Shown piece by piece: positions 11,366 to 20,648 of a DNA stretch of 64,000 nucleotides. Each line of letters begins with the position of its first letter. Position 1 is the first letter of the stretch. The DNA is from Enterobacter quasihormaechei (GTDB lineage Bacteria; Pseudomonadota; Gammaproteobacteria; Enterobacterales; Enterobacteriaceae), in assembly GCF_004331385.1 (NCBI RefSeq), contig NZ_SJON01000002.1, positions 62,001 to 126,000 on the forward strand, read 5' to 3'. The position numbers and the translations under genes were made by a program. The notes beneath the pieces are model-generated. The model was not told where the DNA came from. It saw only the letters and a list, made by a program, of their open reading frames with translations, and searched no databases.

Positions 11366-11435
11366 TGCCCGGTGGCGCTACGCTTACCGGGCCTACGGTT
11401 TTGTAGGCCGGGTAAGGCGTAGCCGCCACCCGGCA
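11366..11435. repeat. REP/BIME pair between ascB and hycI
   Basis: Two facing REP units, GCCCGGTGGCGCTACGCTTACCGGGC and its inverted partner GCCGGGTAAGGC...GCCACCCGGC, fill the whole spacer between the convergent ascB and hyc transcripts. Confidence 0.85.
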
Positions 11436-11439
11436 CTGC

Positions 11440-11895
11440 TCAGAGCGGAGAAAACCCGCCGTCCCCAACCCACCCCGCCAGCCGCGAATACACCTCCTCC
11501 ACCGCCGCCTTCACCGGCGGCGTCATCGGGTAATAAAACCCGACAATGTCCGGCTGGATACCCAAAAACAGCACCTCGCCCACGTCGTCTTTAATCTGAT
11601 CGACAAGGTAGTTCAGCGGCATATTGTGGGTAGTCATCATAAACATCTCGGCGATGTCGTCCGGGTCAATCAGGCGGATTTCGCCCGGGTTCAGCCCCAT
11701 ATCGGTGGCATCGACAATCAACAGCCTTTCCGGGTGCAGCTCGCGAATGGCCACCACGTCGTTTTCCGGCGCGCTGCCGCCGTCGATTACCACCCAGTCG
11801 CCCTGCGGTTTTGCGCCACACATCTCCGCCAGCAGCGGGCCCGCGCCGTCGTCGCCCATCATGCTGTTGCCGACACACAGTAAAACGTCAGTCAC
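11440..11895 (-). CDS. hycI: Hydrogenase 3 maturation endopeptidase HycI
   Basis: Cuts the C-terminal extension from pre-HycE after nickel insertion. It has 151 residues (E. coli about 156). The nickel-sensing and cleavage residues expected in this family are present as D16 (GNSMMGDD), D62 (IVDATDMG) and H90 (TTHNMPL). The start is GTG at 11895, inside the end of hycH (8-bp overlap). It is the last gene of the hyc operon. Confidence 0.95.
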   Translation of the reverse strand: MTDVLLCVGNSMMGDDGAGPLLAEMCGAKPQGDWVVIDGGSAPENDVVAIRELHPERLLIVDATDMGLNPGEIRLIDPDDIAEMFMMTTHNMPLNYLVDQIKDDVGEVLFLGIQPDIVGFYYPMTPPVKAAVEEVYSRLAGWVGDGGFSPL

Positions 11896-12298
11896 GTAAT
11901 CTCCTCACCATCAGGTAGATGGCGCTCTCCTGATGAATATCGTGCAGCATGCCGAGCAGCGTTTTGCTCCACGCCTGCTGCGCCGGGGTTTGCCTGCCGA
12001 GCGCCGCGTCAAAGGCGTTGGCGAGCATCGTGATATGGTTGGCGTCAATAACGATCTCGCCGTACTTCGGTACGCCCTCCATCTTGCGCCGCGCCGGGCT
12101 GCCCTCCTCCAGCGTGGCGATCCACGCCAGATATTCCGGCCACGGGCAGCTGAGCGCCGCCTCAAGGCAGTCGATCACCCCGAGGTGGTGCCCAATCGCC
12201 AGGCTGTAATAGACCACCTGCTGCGCCGCATCCGGCGTGGCGTCGTTCTCATCAATAAACTTACGGCTCAGCTGGCTGAACACCACCGTTTCACTCAT
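11888..12298 (-). CDS. hycH: Formate hydrogenlyase maturation protein HycH
   Basis: Small cytoplasmic protein needed to make active hydrogenase 3. In E. coli it helps late maturation of HycE and is not part of the final complex. It has 136 residues, the normal length. No metal-binding or catalytic motif is obvious. It overlaps hycG upstream by 4 bp and hycI downstream by 8 bp, so translation is coupled. Confidence 0.93.
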   Translation of the reverse strand: MSETVVFSQLSRKFIDENDATPDAAQQVVYYSLAIGHHLGVIDCLEAALSCPWPEYLAWIATLEEGSPARRKMEGVPKYGEIVIDANHITMLANAFDAALGRQTPAQQAWSKTLLGMLHDIHQESAIYLMVRRLRD

Positions 12299-13062
12299 CG
12301 GATACGCGCCTCATCCACAATGCTGTTCAGGTTCGCCACGATCTCATTGAGACGCGGATCGTTTTCCGCCTCCAGCCAGCGCGCCACCTGATGGTCGCCC
12401 TGGCTCAGCAGGCGCAGGTAATCGTCGGCAATCTGACGCCCGTAACGGTAGCCTGCCAGCCTGCGCGCCGTGCGGTCCACCTTCACGCGCAGCGGCTGCA
12501 CCATGTCCGGATGCAGAATGGCCGCAGGCTGGTTGTCGATCTCGCCAGGGGCGCGGGCGTGGATCTTCTGCTCCAGCAGGCCGAGCGCCATCGCAAAGCC
12601 GTACAGCGTGGCGGCGGGCGTCGGCGGGCAGCCCGGAATATAGACATCCACCGGCACGATTTTGTCGGTGCCGCCCCAGACGCAGTAAAGATCGTGGAAG
12701 ATGCCGCCGCTGTTGCCGCAGGCGCCGTAGGAGATGCAGATTTTCGGGTCCGGCGCAGACTGCCAGGCGCGCAGCGCGGGCGATCGCATGGCGCGGGTCA
12801 CCGCCCCGGTAAACAGCAGAATGTCCGCATGTCGCGGGGACGGCACCACTTTGATGCCGAAGCGCTCGGCGTCAAACAGCGGCGACAGGGTGGCGAAGAT
12901 CTCGATCTCACAGCCGTTGCAGCCGCCGCAGTCCACGCGGTAAACGTAGGCCGAGCGTTTGATTTTTTTCAGCAGCGACGCCTTCATGCTGGCGATGGAC
13001 TCCTCCACCGTCAGCGGCACCGGAATGCCGTTATCGTCGCGCGGGCCGAGTAAGTTTTCCAT
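12295..13062 (-). CDS. hycG: Formate hydrogenlyase small subunit HycG
   Basis: Small [4Fe-4S] subunit of hydrogenase 3, related to NuoB of complex I. It carries the cluster nearest the nickel site in HycE. It has 255 residues, the E. coli length. Cluster ligands are visible in [11 protein letters not shown] (residues about 44-54), in [10 protein letters not shown] and in PGCPPTPA. It has no Tat signal, in line with a cytoplasmic-side enzyme. It overlaps hycF by 1 bp. Confidence 0.96.
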   Translation of the reverse strand: MENLLGPRDDNGIPVPLTVEESIASMKASLLKKIKRSAYVYRVDCGGCNGCEIEIFATLSPLFDAERFGIKVVPSPRHADILLFTGAVTRAMRSPALRAWQSAPDPKICISYGACGNSGGIFHDLYCVWGGTDKIVPVDVYIPGCPPTPAATLYGFAMALGLLEQKIHARAPGEIDNQPAAILHPDMVQPLRVKVDRTARRLAGYRYGRQIADDYLRLLSQGDHQVARWLEAENDPRLNEIVANLNSIVDEARIR

Positions 13063-13604
13063 CAGCTGGCCTCTCTCATATGGCGGGTTAAATCGATGCG
13101 GTCAGACGGCAGCAGGCACTTTTGACGCTTACACTCCGGGCAGGTTTCGAAACTTTCACGGTGCTGCTCCGCGCGGGCGTCGCCGTTGTGCTTCAGCAGC
13201 GCGATAGCGTAGTCGATCTCTTTTTGCACGGCGAACGGACGCTTGCAGACGCGGCAGGTGCACAGGGCAAAACGCGACTGCTGGAGAAAATCCTCTTTTT
13301 TCCACACCGCCAGCTCGTACTCCTGAGAAAGTCGGATGGCGACCGTCGGGCAGACCTCCTCGCAGCGGCCGCAGAAGATGCAGCGCCCGAGGTTAAACTG
13401 CCAGGCCAGCTCGCCGGTTTTAAGATCCGTTTCCACCGTTAAGGCGTTCGACGGGCAGGCGTTGACGCAGGCCGCGCAGCCGATGCACTGCTGCGGGTTA
13501 TGCTCCGGCTTGCCGCGAAAGTTTTTATCCACCGGGATCGGCTCCAGCGGATAGCTGCTGGTCTGCGCGCCGGTTTTGATCGCTTTTTTGATAAAGGTAA
13601 ACAT
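13062..13604 (-). CDS. hycF: Formate hydrogenlyase ferredoxin subunit HycF
   Basis: NuoI-like 2x[4Fe-4S] subunit linking HycB to HycG. It has 180 residues (E. coli 180). Two ferredoxin motifs, [13 protein letters not shown] and [13 protein letters not shown], are intact. C-terminal cysteine pairs (CTCRVCK and CPECKRQKC) suggest a further metal site, as in E. coli HycF. It lies between hycE and hycG in the hyc operon. Confidence 0.96.
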   Translation of the reverse strand: MFTFIKKAIKTGAQTSSYPLEPIPVDKNFRGKPEHNPQQCIGCAACVNACPSNALTVETDLKTGELAWQFNLGRCIFCGRCEEVCPTVAIRLSQEYELAVWKKEDFLQQSRFALCTCRVCKRPFAVQKEIDYAIALLKHNGDARAEQHRESFETCPECKRQKCLLPSDRIDLTRHMREAS

Positions 13605-13613
13605 GGCGAGTCC

Positions 13614-15323
13614 TTATTTCAGCGGCGAGTTCTTGCGCTCAATGCTGTAACGCTCAAGCTCTTTGTACGGCACCACCTGGCTTTTCTTCTTACGCACGTC
13701 CACCACCGTCATGCGGTCGGTGCAGGAGTAGCACGGATCGAGGCTGCCGATGATCAGCGGCGCGTCAGAGACCGTGTTGCCGCGCAGCATATAGCGCAGG
13801 GTAGGCCAGTTGGCGTAGGTCGCCGCACGACAGCGCCAGCGGTAGAGCTTCTGATTGTCGCCGGTCATGCTCCAGTGGATATCATCCCCGCGCGGCGCTT
13901 CGGCAAAGCCGAGGGCAAAGCGGTTTGGAATATAGGTGAAGCCTTCCACCATCAGCGGACCGCCCGGCAGGTTGTCCAGGCCGAAGTCGATCATGTTCAG
14001 GGCGGTGTAGACCTCGTTGATACGCACCTTGAGGCGAGAAATCACGTCGCAGCCCTGTTCGCTGTGCACGGTCATCGGCAGCAGGCCGTAGCCGACGAAC
14101 GGGTGATCGGCGCGGGTGTCGCGGGCGTGGCCGCTGGCGCGCACCATCGGGCCGACGTTGCTGAAGTCGCGGGCAATTTCAGGATCAAGACGACCAATCC
14201 CGACGGTGCGCTGCTCGATGTTTGGCGTGCTGAGCAGCATGTCCACCAGTTCCTGCACGTCGCGACGCATCTGCTGCGCCAGCTGGCGGGTCTTGATCAT
14301 GTCGTCTTTCAGCAGGTCGCGGCGGATCCCGCCGATCAGGTTCAGGCCGTAGGTTTTACGCGCCCCGGTGAGAATTTCCGCCATTTTCATCGACGCTTCG
14401 CGCACGCGGAAGAACTGCATAAACCCGGAGTCAAAACCGACGAAGTGGCAGGCCAGGCCGAGGTTCAGCAGGTGCGAGTGCAGGCGCTCCACCTCCAGCA
14501 AAATAGCGCGGATCATCTGCGCGCGCTCCGGCACCACGATCCCCATGCCGTTCTCCACCGAGGTGGTGTAGGCGGTGCTGTGGGCGAAGCCGCAGATGCC
14601 GCACACGCGGTCTGAGAGGAACGTGACCTCGTTGTAGCCCATGCGGGTTTCCGCCAGCTTCTCCATGCCGCGGTGGACGTAGAACAGGCGGTAGTCGGCG
14701 TCGATGATGTTTTCGCCGTCAACGAACAGGCGGAAGTGGCCCGGTTCATCGGAGGTGACGTGCAACGGGCCGATCGGCACCACGTTGTTCTTCTTGCTGC
14801 CCAGCTCGTTGATGAACTCGTAGGTTTCGCTGTCGGTGGTCGGGGCCGGACGCTGGCGGTAGTCCATGCTGTCCTTGCGCAGCGGATAGAGTTCATCCGG
14901 CCAGTCATCCGGCAGCACCAGACGACGCTCGTCCGGCAGGCCGACCGGCACCAGGCCGTACATGTCGCGCACCTCGCGCTCGCCCCAGACGGCGGCAGGT
15001 ACGCGCGGCGTCACGGACGGGTATTCCGGCTTATTCGGGTCGACCTCGACGCGCACGGTGAGCCAGCACTTCTCGCCCTGCTCCATCGACATCACGTAAT
15101 ACACCGCATAGTTGCCGCAGAGCTGGCGCTCGTCGTTGCCGAACAGCACCGACAGCCACCCGCCCTGCCGGTAGTAAAGAAACTCCACCACTTCCGGCAG
15201 ATAGTTCACCTTTACGGTAATGGTTACCTGGTCTTTGGTTTGCCAGGATTCCTCCAGCACCACGCCGGGGAAGGCCTGATGCAACGCGGCGAGATACTGC
15301 TGACCTTTCTTTTCTTCAGACAT
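13614..15323 (-). CDS. hycE: Hydrogenase 3 large subunit precursor HycE
   Basis: Catalytic [NiFe] subunit of formate hydrogenlyase, making H2 from protons. It has 569 residues, identical in length to E. coli. The N-terminal 170 residues resemble NuoC and the rest resembles NuoD and the hydrogenase large subunit. Nickel ligands are in RVCGICGFAH and, near the C-terminus, DPCYSC. The known HycI cut site after R537 is preserved (TDR/MTVV), leaving a 32-residue tail to be removed. The maturation protease and the Hyp proteins are all in this window. Confidence 0.98.
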   Translation of the reverse strand: MSEEKKGQQYLAALHQAFPGVVLEESWQTKDQVTITVKVNYLPEVVEFLYYRQGGWLSVLFGNDERQLCGNYAVYYVMSMEQGEKCWLTVRVEVDPNKPEYPSVTPRVPAAVWGEREVRDMYGLVPVGLPDERRLVLPDDWPDELYPLRKDSMDYRQRPAPTTDSETYEFINELGSKKNNVVPIGPLHVTSDEPGHFRLFVDGENIIDADYRLFYVHRGMEKLAETRMGYNEVTFLSDRVCGICGFAHSTAYTTSVENGMGIVVPERAQMIRAILLEVERLHSHLLNLGLACHFVGFDSGFMQFFRVREASMKMAEILTGARKTYGLNLIGGIRRDLLKDDMIKTRQLAQQMRRDVQELVDMLLSTPNIEQRTVGIGRLDPEIARDFSNVGPMVRASGHARDTRADHPFVGYGLLPMTVHSEQGCDVISRLKVRINEVYTALNMIDFGLDNLPGGPLMVEGFTYIPNRFALGFAEAPRGDDIHWSMTGDNQKLYRWRCRAATYANWPTLRYMLRGNTVSDAPLIIGSLDPCYSCTDRMTVVDVRKKKSQVVPYKELERYSIERKNSPLK

Positions 15324-15338
15324 AAATACTCTCTTTAA

Positions 15339-16262
15339 TCACGCCACCAGCAAGGAGACGAACGCTAAAAATGCAAAACCAAAACCGGCCCAGGTGATGC
15401 GCGAGGTTGCCGCAAAACGAAGACGCGCCATGCTGTTCTCAAACAGGGCGATGACCAGCACGCCGATAAGCAGCTTGAGCGCGGCCACCACCACGGCCAG
15501 CAGCAGGCCGCCCACAGAGAAGTGCGTCATCTGCCCCCACGGGAAGAAAACGCCCACGAACATTTGCAACACGACGAGCTGCTTAAGGCTGATGCCCCAC
15601 TTCAGTACCGCAAAGCCGTAGCCGCTGTACTCGGTAAGCGGCCCTTCCTGTAGCTCCTGCTCCGCTTCCGCGAGATCGAACGGCAGCTTGCCCATCTCAA
15701 TAAACGTGGCGAACGCGCAGGCGCAGAGTGCCAGCACGAGCGGGATGGAGCGGGCCACCGGCCAGTGGTACACGGTGTCGGTGATAAAGCTGATGTGGGT
15801 CGAACCTGCAACCTGCGCGGCCACCCACAGCCCCAGCAGCAGGATCGGCTCCACCAGCACGCCGAGCATCGCCTCGCGGCTGGCGCCGATGCCGCTAAAC
15901 GGGCTGCCGGTGTCCAGGCCCGCAATCGCAAAGAAGAAGCGCGCGATAGCGAAGAGGTAGATGAGCGTGATCAGATCGCCGAGCACCGGCAGCGGCGAGC
16001 CTACCGTGATCACCGGCAGCGCGGTGGCGATGGTCAGCATCACGCCGACCATCACAAACGGCGTCAGGCGGAACACCCAGCCTGCGGCATCCGGTGCGAC
16101 GCTCTGGCGGGAGAGCAGCTTGAAGAGATCGCGGTACTCCTGGAGCACGCCAGGCCCGCGACGGTTGTGCATTCGGGCGCGCGCCACGCGCGTGATGCCC
16201 GACAGCAGTGGCGCGGCGGCGAACAGCACCAGCGCCTGAAGAATTGCCAGTAACAGACTCAT
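15339..16262 (-). CDS. hycD: Formate hydrogenlyase membrane subunit HycD
   Basis: NuoH-like membrane subunit that anchors the hydrophilic arm of formate hydrogenlyase. It has 307 residues (E. coli 307) and is strongly hydrophobic, with about eight segments. The conserved NuoH-type loop FDLAEAEQELQEGPLTEYSG is present. It starts one base after the hycC stop and is followed by hycE. Confidence 0.96.
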   Translation of the reverse strand: MSLLLAILQALVLFAAAPLLSGITRVARARMHNRRGPGVLQEYRDLFKLLSRQSVAPDAAGWVFRLTPFVMVGVMLTIATALPVITVGSPLPVLGDLITLIYLFAIARFFFAIAGLDTGSPFSGIGASREAMLGVLVEPILLLGLWVAAQVAGSTHISFITDTVYHWPVARSIPLVLALCACAFATFIEMGKLPFDLAEAEQELQEGPLTEYSGYGFAVLKWGISLKQLVVLQMFVGVFFPWGQMTHFSVGGLLLAVVVAALKLLIGVLVIALFENSMARLRFAATSRITWAGFGFAFLAFVSLLVA

Positions 16263-16263
16263 G

Positions 16264-18078
16264 TCAGGCTCCTCGTGAAATCACAATCACCACCAGCACC
16301 GCCAGCTCGATCAGCGCCAGTCGGCGGAACAGCACGGGCACGGCAGCGCTCTGCCAGCCCGGCACCCAGCCCTGCGGGTTAAGCCACTGGCGCAGCTTCA
16401 GCACGGCGGCAAAGTTCTCCTTCACCGGCATGGCAAAACCGTGGGCGGTGATAACCATCGACGGCTCGTGTTCGTAACCGCAGGCCCACGCCGCGCCGCG
16501 CGAGCGGGAGGCGAGACGGTCACGTCTGAAGAACAGCATCAGCACGAACGGCAGCAGCGGTGCGGCAATCAGCAGCAGCGCCATCATCGGCTGGGAGACA
16601 ACGGTATGCGCCGTCGCCAGCGGCAGCGGAATGGCGTGGCCCAGCAGCGGCAGCAGCCATGGCGCGGCAACCCCGCCCGCGATGCAGCACAGCGCCAGCG
16701 CGACCACGCTGGTGGCCATCAGTACCGGGGCGCAGCAGGCGTTTTCCGCTTCGCGGGTGCGCGGCGCGCCGAGGAAGGTGACGCCGTAGACCTTCGCCAT
16801 GCACATCACCGCCAGCGCGCCGGTGATCGCCAGGCCCACCGCCAGCAGCGGGCCGAGTAAACGTCCGATAAACGCGTCGCTCTGGCCGAGCGCGAAGAAG
16901 GACTGGTAAATCACCCACTCTCCGGCAAAGCCGTTCAGCGGCGGCAGCGCGGCCATCGCCATCAGCCCCACCAGCATCGCTAGCGAAATGACGGGCATCT
17001 TTTTACCCATGCCGCCGAGCTTTTCGATATCGCGGTGCCCGGTGCGGAACCAGACGCTGCCCGCGCCGAGGAACAGGGTGCTTTTAAACAGGCTATGGTT
17101 GACGAGGTGATACAGACCGCCGATAAACCCGGCGGCAATCAGCGCCGGCTGGTTGAGCGCCAGCCCGGTGACGCCCGCGCCCATGCCGAGCAGGATAATC
17201 CCGATGTTTTCCAGGGTGTGGTACGCCAGCAGGCGCTGGATGTTGTGCTCCATCAGGGCGTACAGCCCGCCGACAAAGGCGGTGATCATCCCCGCAATCA
17301 GCAGCGCCACGCCCCACCACAGCGGCGGCTGACCGCCCGTCAGGGTTATCATAAGGACGCCGAACAGACCGACCTTCATTACCACCGTCGAAAACAGCGC
17401 GGCGGCGGGCGCAGAGGCGTTCGCATGCGCCTGCGGAACCCAGCCGTGCAGCGGGATAATCCCGGCCAGCAGGCCAAAGCCGACGACGCCCAGCAGCCAG
17501 ACGTCGTTGCCCAGCGTCTGGCCGTTAAGCGCGGCAAAGTCCAGGGTGCCGAAACGCTGCCACACCAGCCAGCAGGCCAGCGCCAGCAGCAGCGTGCCGA
17601 GGCGTCCGAGTGCAAACCACAGCTTGCCGGAGGCGCTGCATCCGGTCAGGAACACGCCGCACAGCGCCATGATTTCGGCCATCACCACCAGCGCGCCAAG
17701 GTTGCTGGCGATAACCGTGCAGACCGCGGCGGCCATCAGCAGGTTAACCAGCAGGCCGTTCGCTTTGGTCTGCTGATGGCGGTGCCAGTCGATATTAAAC
17801 AGGCTGATAAACAGCCCGCACAGGCCAAAGGTCACCAGCCAGATGGCGTTCAGCGGCGTGAGTTCAACGGCGTGGTGAATCAGCGGAAGGGTTGTGTCGA
17901 CGGGTTGGCCGTCGATCAGGACAACGCCGCCCGCCGCCAGCGTCATCAGGCTGCCGACCGCCCCGCCGATGCCGGCGATCCAGCCGCTCAGCGTTTTATG
18001 GAAGGAGACGATCGGCGCCAGGACCGCGGCGGCGGCAAACCAGGCCACGCCGCTGGTCATCATTACTATCGCGTTCAT
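16264..18078 (-). CDS. hycC: Formate hydrogenlyase membrane subunit HycC
   Basis: NuoL/NuoN/Mrp-antiporter-like membrane subunit, possibly coupling H2 production to ion movement. It has 604 residues (E. coli 608). Many membrane segments are visible, with the family motifs HGWVPQAHANASAPAAALFS and YHTLENIGIILLG (lysine and histidine residues of the proton path). It overlaps hycB by 4 bp. Confidence 0.97.
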   Translation of the reverse strand: MNAIVMMTSGVAWFAAAAVLAPIVSFHKTLSGWIAGIGGAVGSLMTLAAGGVVLIDGQPVDTTLPLIHHAVELTPLNAIWLVTFGLCGLFISLFNIDWHRHQQTKANGLLVNLLMAAAVCTVIASNLGALVVMAEIMALCGVFLTGCSASGKLWFALGRLGTLLLALACWLVWQRFGTLDFAALNGQTLGNDVWLLGVVGFGLLAGIIPLHGWVPQAHANASAPAAALFSTVVMKVGLFGVLMITLTGGQPPLWWGVALLIAGMITAFVGGLYALMEHNIQRLLAYHTLENIGIILLGMGAGVTGLALNQPALIAAGFIGGLYHLVNHSLFKSTLFLGAGSVWFRTGHRDIEKLGGMGKKMPVISLAMLVGLMAMAALPPLNGFAGEWVIYQSFFALGQSDAFIGRLLGPLLAVGLAITGALAVMCMAKVYGVTFLGAPRTREAENACCAPVLMATSVVALALCCIAGGVAAPWLLPLLGHAIPLPLATAHTVVSQPMMALLLIAAPLLPFVLMLFFRRDRLASRSRGAAWACGYEHEPSMVITAHGFAMPVKENFAAVLKLRQWLNPQGWVPGWQSAAVPVLFRRLALIELAVLVVIVISRGA

Positions 18079-18683
18079 TTCGCCCCCTCGTTTAGCGCCC
18101 GCAGCAGCGAAAGATCGCCGACGTCGGTATTAATGGTCAGCTCGCGCTTACGCTTGCTGGTGCGGGCAATATCGCGAATGTTAACCAGGACCAGCGCCCG
18201 GGTCGGGCAGGTCCGCACGCAGGCCGGACCCTGCTCATCAAAGCTGCACAGGTCGCACTTCACCGCGACGGCGCGCACGCCCGGCACCCAGTCCAGCAGC
18301 GTGCTCACGCGTGCCGGAGCCGGTGGCGCAGGCGGCGCTTTCGGGGGGTTGGCATTCGCCGGAATATGCAGCGGACGGCTGCCGGAAAATTCAATGGCAC
18401 CGAACGGACAGGCGATGGCGCACAGCTTGCAGCTCACGCACAGGCTTTCGTTCAGCTGCACTGCGCCATCGACGCGGGTGATGGCGTTGACGGGACAGAC
18501 GCCCGCGCACGGGGCATCTTCACAGTGGTGACAGAGCTGCGGGGCAGACTCTTTCTCATTACGCATGACGCGCAGGCGCGGCATGGACTGGAGCCCGTGC
18601 AGGCGGTGCGTTTCCGAGCACGCCGCCTCACAGGTCCGACAGCCAATACAGACCGTCGAGTCAGCAATTACAAAACGGTTCAC
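18075..18683 (-). CDS. hycB: Formate hydrogenlyase electron-transfer subunit HycB
   Basis: Ferredoxin-like subunit that accepts electrons from formate dehydrogenase H. It has 202 residues. Four [4Fe-4S] cysteine motifs are seen: CIGCRTCEAACSE, CHHCEDAPCAGVC, CVSCKLCAIACPF and CDLCSFDEQGPACVRTC. Between the third and fourth lies a proline/alanine-rich linker (about residues 110-130) with PPKAPPAPPAPA. It is preceded by a 72-bp gap after hycA that contains FhlA-like words. Confidence 0.96.
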   Translation of the reverse strand: MNRFVIADSTVCIGCRTCEAACSETHRLHGLQSMPRLRVMRNEKESAPQLCHHCEDAPCAGVCPVNAITRVDGAVQLNESLCVSCKLCAIACPFGAIEFSGSRPLHIPANANPPKAPPAPPAPARVSTLLDWVPGVRAVAVKCDLCSFDEQGPACVRTCPTRALVLVNIRDIARTSKRKRELTINTDVGDLSLLRALNEGAK

Positions 18684-18724
18684 CGGGCAATCCTCTGGTG
18701 ATGGTCATTTTTGACGAAAAAAAC

Positions 18725-18750
18725 TGTCTTATCGACACTTCTCGACACGC
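18725..18750. promoter_or_regulatory. Possible FhlA-type motif between hycA and hycB
   Basis: TGTCTTATCGACA followed by CTTCTCGACACG, in the 72-bp hycA-hycB gap. It shares the words TGTC and TCGACA with the hycA-hypA spacer. I recall FhlA sites reported in the E. coli hycA-hycB gap as well, but this is from memory. Confidence 0.4.
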
Positions 18751-18755
18751 GTTTT

Positions 18756-19220
18756 TCAGGCCACGTTCGCTGAGGATTTTCCGTCGATCAGCTGTTTCAG
18801 GTTGATTGGCCGATCATGCTCAACGGCGGCGTAGAGGCCGTTGTAAACCGGCGCGATTTTCTCCAGATAGTGCTCCAGCACCTGCTGGCGATCGCGGTTG
18901 CTGACGTGACCGTCCACCATGCCGTCGGCCATCAGCTGCGCCCGGGCGATGCAGTGCCTGTCGCCCTCTTTCGTCTCGACGTAGTACTCAATCGTGTGGC
19001 TGTTGAAGGTCTCCGCCAGGGTGACGTAAATCGTAAAGTGACCGAACAGCACAAAGCGCATGTCCCCCTGCGCTGCACAGCTCATGGCGTGATGCAGGTG
19101 GGCCTTCGACAGCGTAATCCCCTGGATCAATGAATTGCAGTACAGGTGCCATTGCTCCTGGAGCTGCTGATGACGTTGCGCGATGTAATCCGCTTTTTCG
19201 CTAATTTCCCAAATAGTCAT
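18756..19220 (-). CDS. hycA: Formate hydrogenlyase regulatory protein HycA
   Basis: Negative regulator of the formate regulon; it counteracts FhlA and lowers hyc and hyp transcription. It has 154 residues from the ATG at 19220 (E. coli 153), start MTIWEISEKADYIAQRHQQL. An in-frame extension upstream to 19619 would run through the promoter region and is rejected. First gene of the hyc operon, divergent from hypA. Confidence 0.95.
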   Translation of the reverse strand: MTIWEISEKADYIAQRHQQLQEQWHLYCNSLIQGITLSKAHLHHAMSCAAQGDMRFVLFGHFTIYVTLAETFNSHTIEYYVETKEGDRHCIARAQLMADGMVDGHVSNRDRQQVLEHYLEKIAPVYNGLYAAVEHDRPINLKQLIDGKSSANVA

Positions 19221-19255
19221 AAAAGGTATCCGGTTAATGGAGTTAGCGGCTGTTA

Positions 19256-19272
19256 AGCAGATTTCGTGCCAG
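19256..19272 (-). promoter_or_regulatory. Sigma-54 promoter of the hyc operon
   Basis: On the minus strand CTGGCACG-AAAT-CTGCT matches the -24/-12 consensus with both GG and GC invariant pairs, about 36 bp before the hycA ATG. Confidence 0.88.
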
Positions 19273-19314
19273 TTTTTAATTGCTTGATTTAAATGAATTT
19301 TACAGGAAAGCATA

Positions 19315-19370
19315 CTGTCACCGCCGCGGTGTCGACGTGTCATTTCGACAGCGTTGACATCGTCACGCCG
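19315..19370. promoter_or_regulatory. FhlA upstream activating region between hycA and hypA
   Basis: The centre of the 210-bp divergent spacer is packed with TGTCGA/TCGACA and TGTCA/TGACA words: TGTCGA at 19330-19335 is inverted as TCGACA at 19345-19350, and GTGTCA is answered by TTGACA at about 19354. It lies 45-75 bp from the hyc -24 element and 20-70 bp from the hyp one, a position known for FhlA binding in E. coli. The assignment is by position and repeat content. Confidence 0.65.
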
Positions 19371-19384
19371 TAGCAAAAACCAAG

Positions 19385-19401
19385 CTGGCACCGTTATTGC
19401 A
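19385..19401 (+). promoter_or_regulatory. Sigma-54 promoter of hypABCDE-fhlA
   Basis: CTGGCACC-GTTA-TTGCA agrees with the -24/-12 consensus at all key positions and lies 30 bp before the hypA ATG, which has an AGGAGG ribosome site. Confidence 0.92.
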
Positions 19402-19430
19402 TTGAAGGGGCAATTCATTAAGGAGGCGTC

Positions 19431-19781
19431 ATGCACGAAATCACCCTCTGCCAGCGAGCCCTGGAACTTATCGAACAGCAGGCTGTGCAGAACCACGCAA
19501 AACGCGTGACCGGCGTCTGGCTGAAGGTCGGCGCCTTTTCCTGCGTCGAGACCAGCGCCCTCACCTTCTGTTTTAAACTGGTGTGCCGCGGCACGCTGGC
19601 GGAAGGCTGCGCGCTGCATATCGAGGAGCAGCAGGCAGAGTGCTGGTGCGAGCAGTGTCAGCAGTACGTCACGCTGCTTTCATCGAAGGTGCAGCGTTGT
19701 CCGCAGTGCCAGAGCAGCGGGCTGCGCATCGTGGCGGATGACGGCATGCAGATCCAGCGCCTCGAAATCGAGAAGGAGTAA
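19431..19781 (+). CDS. hypA: Nickel metallochaperone HypA
   Basis: Delivers nickel to the hydrogenase large subunit together with HypB. It has 116 residues (E. coli 116). The nickel site MHEI (His2) is at the N-terminus, and the structural zinc site is formed by CEQC and CPQC at about residues 73-76 and 89-92. First gene of the hyp operon; the hypB ATG follows 3 bp after the stop. Confidence 0.96.
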   Translation: MHEITLCQRALELIEQQAVQNHAKRVTGVWLKVGAFSCVETSALTFCFKLVCRGTLAEGCALHIEEQQAECWCEQCQQYVTLLSSKVQRCPQCQSSGLRIVADDGMQIQRLEIEKE

Positions 19782-19784
19782 GTT

Positions 19785-20648
19785 ATGTGTAGTACCTGCG
19801 GTTGCGCCGAAGGCAACCTGTATATAGAAGGGGATGAACACCGTCCTCACTCCGCGTTTCGCTCCGCGCCCTTTTCCCCTGCCCCGCGTCCCGCGGCGGC
19901 ACTGACCGGCATCACCTTTGCGCCGCAGCGTTCCGACGCGGGCGACCTGCATTACGGCCACGGCGAAGCGGGTACCCACGCGCCGGGCATGAGCCAGCGC
20001 CAGATGCTGGAGGTGGAGATCGACGTGCTGGACAAAAATAACCAGCTCGCCGCCCGCAACCGCGCCCGCTTTGCGGCCCGTCAACAGCTGGTGCTCAACC
20101 TGGTCTCCAGCCCCGGCTCCGGTAAAACCACCCTGCTGACCGAAACCCTCAAACGGCTGAACCAACGCATCTCCTGCGCGGTGATCGAAGGCGATCAGCA
20201 AACCGTTAACGACGCGGCGCGCATCCGCGAAACCGGCACGCCCGCCATTCAGGTTAACACCGGCAAGGGCTGTCACCTGGATGCGCAGATGATTGCCGAC
20301 GCAGCCCCTCGCCTGCCGCTGGAAGCGCACGGCATTCTGTTTATCGAAAACGTCGGCAACCTGGTGTGCCCGGCAAGCTTCGACCTTGGCGAACGGCATA
20401 AAGTGGCGGTGCTCTCCGTTACCGAAGGAGAGGACAAGCCGCTGAAGTATCCGCATATGTTTGCCGCCGCCTCCCTCATGCTGCTGAACAAAGTCGACCT
20501 GCTGCCGTACCTCAACTTCGACGTGGATAAGTGCGTGGCTTACGCCCGGGAAGTGAACCCGGACATTGAGATCCTGCTGGTTTCCGCCACGCGCGGTGAC
20601 GAAATGGACGCCTGGCTGAACTGGCTGGAGAGCGAACGATGTGCATAG
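19785..20648 (+). CDS. hypB: Nickel-inserting GTPase HypB
   Basis: GTPase that drives nickel insertion into HycE. It has 287 residues (E. coli 290). The N-terminal high-affinity nickel motif CxxCGC (MCSTCGC) is intact. The P-loop SSPGSGKTT is at about residues 108-116. The histidine-rich stretch found in some HypB is represented here only by a few His near 56-65, so nickel storage is probably limited. It overlaps hypC by 10 bp. Confidence 0.96.
   Translation: MCSTCGCAEGNLYIEGDEHRPHSAFRSAPFSPAPRPAAALTGITFAPQRSDAGDLHYGHGEAGTHAPGMSQRQMLEVEIDVLDKNNQLAARNRARFAARQQLVLNLVSSPGSGKTTLLTETLKRLNQRISCAVIEGDQQTVNDAARIRETGTPAIQVNTGKGCHLDAQMIADAAPRLPLEAHGILFIENVGNLVCPASFDLGERHKVAVLSVTEGEDKPLKYPHMFAAASLMLLNKVDLLPYLNFDVDKCVAYAREVNPDIEILLVSATRGDEMDAWLNWLESERCA

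Noticed and set aside
17035..18531. 498-codon plus-strand frame opposite hycC and hycB
   Set aside because: Composition is that of an antisense frame of GC-rich genes, with no recognisable domain. It spans two certain genes on the other strand.
19221..19619. Extended start for hycA
   Set aside because: The extension would cross the sigma-54 promoters and the hypA start, and the ATG at 19220 matches the E. coli protein.
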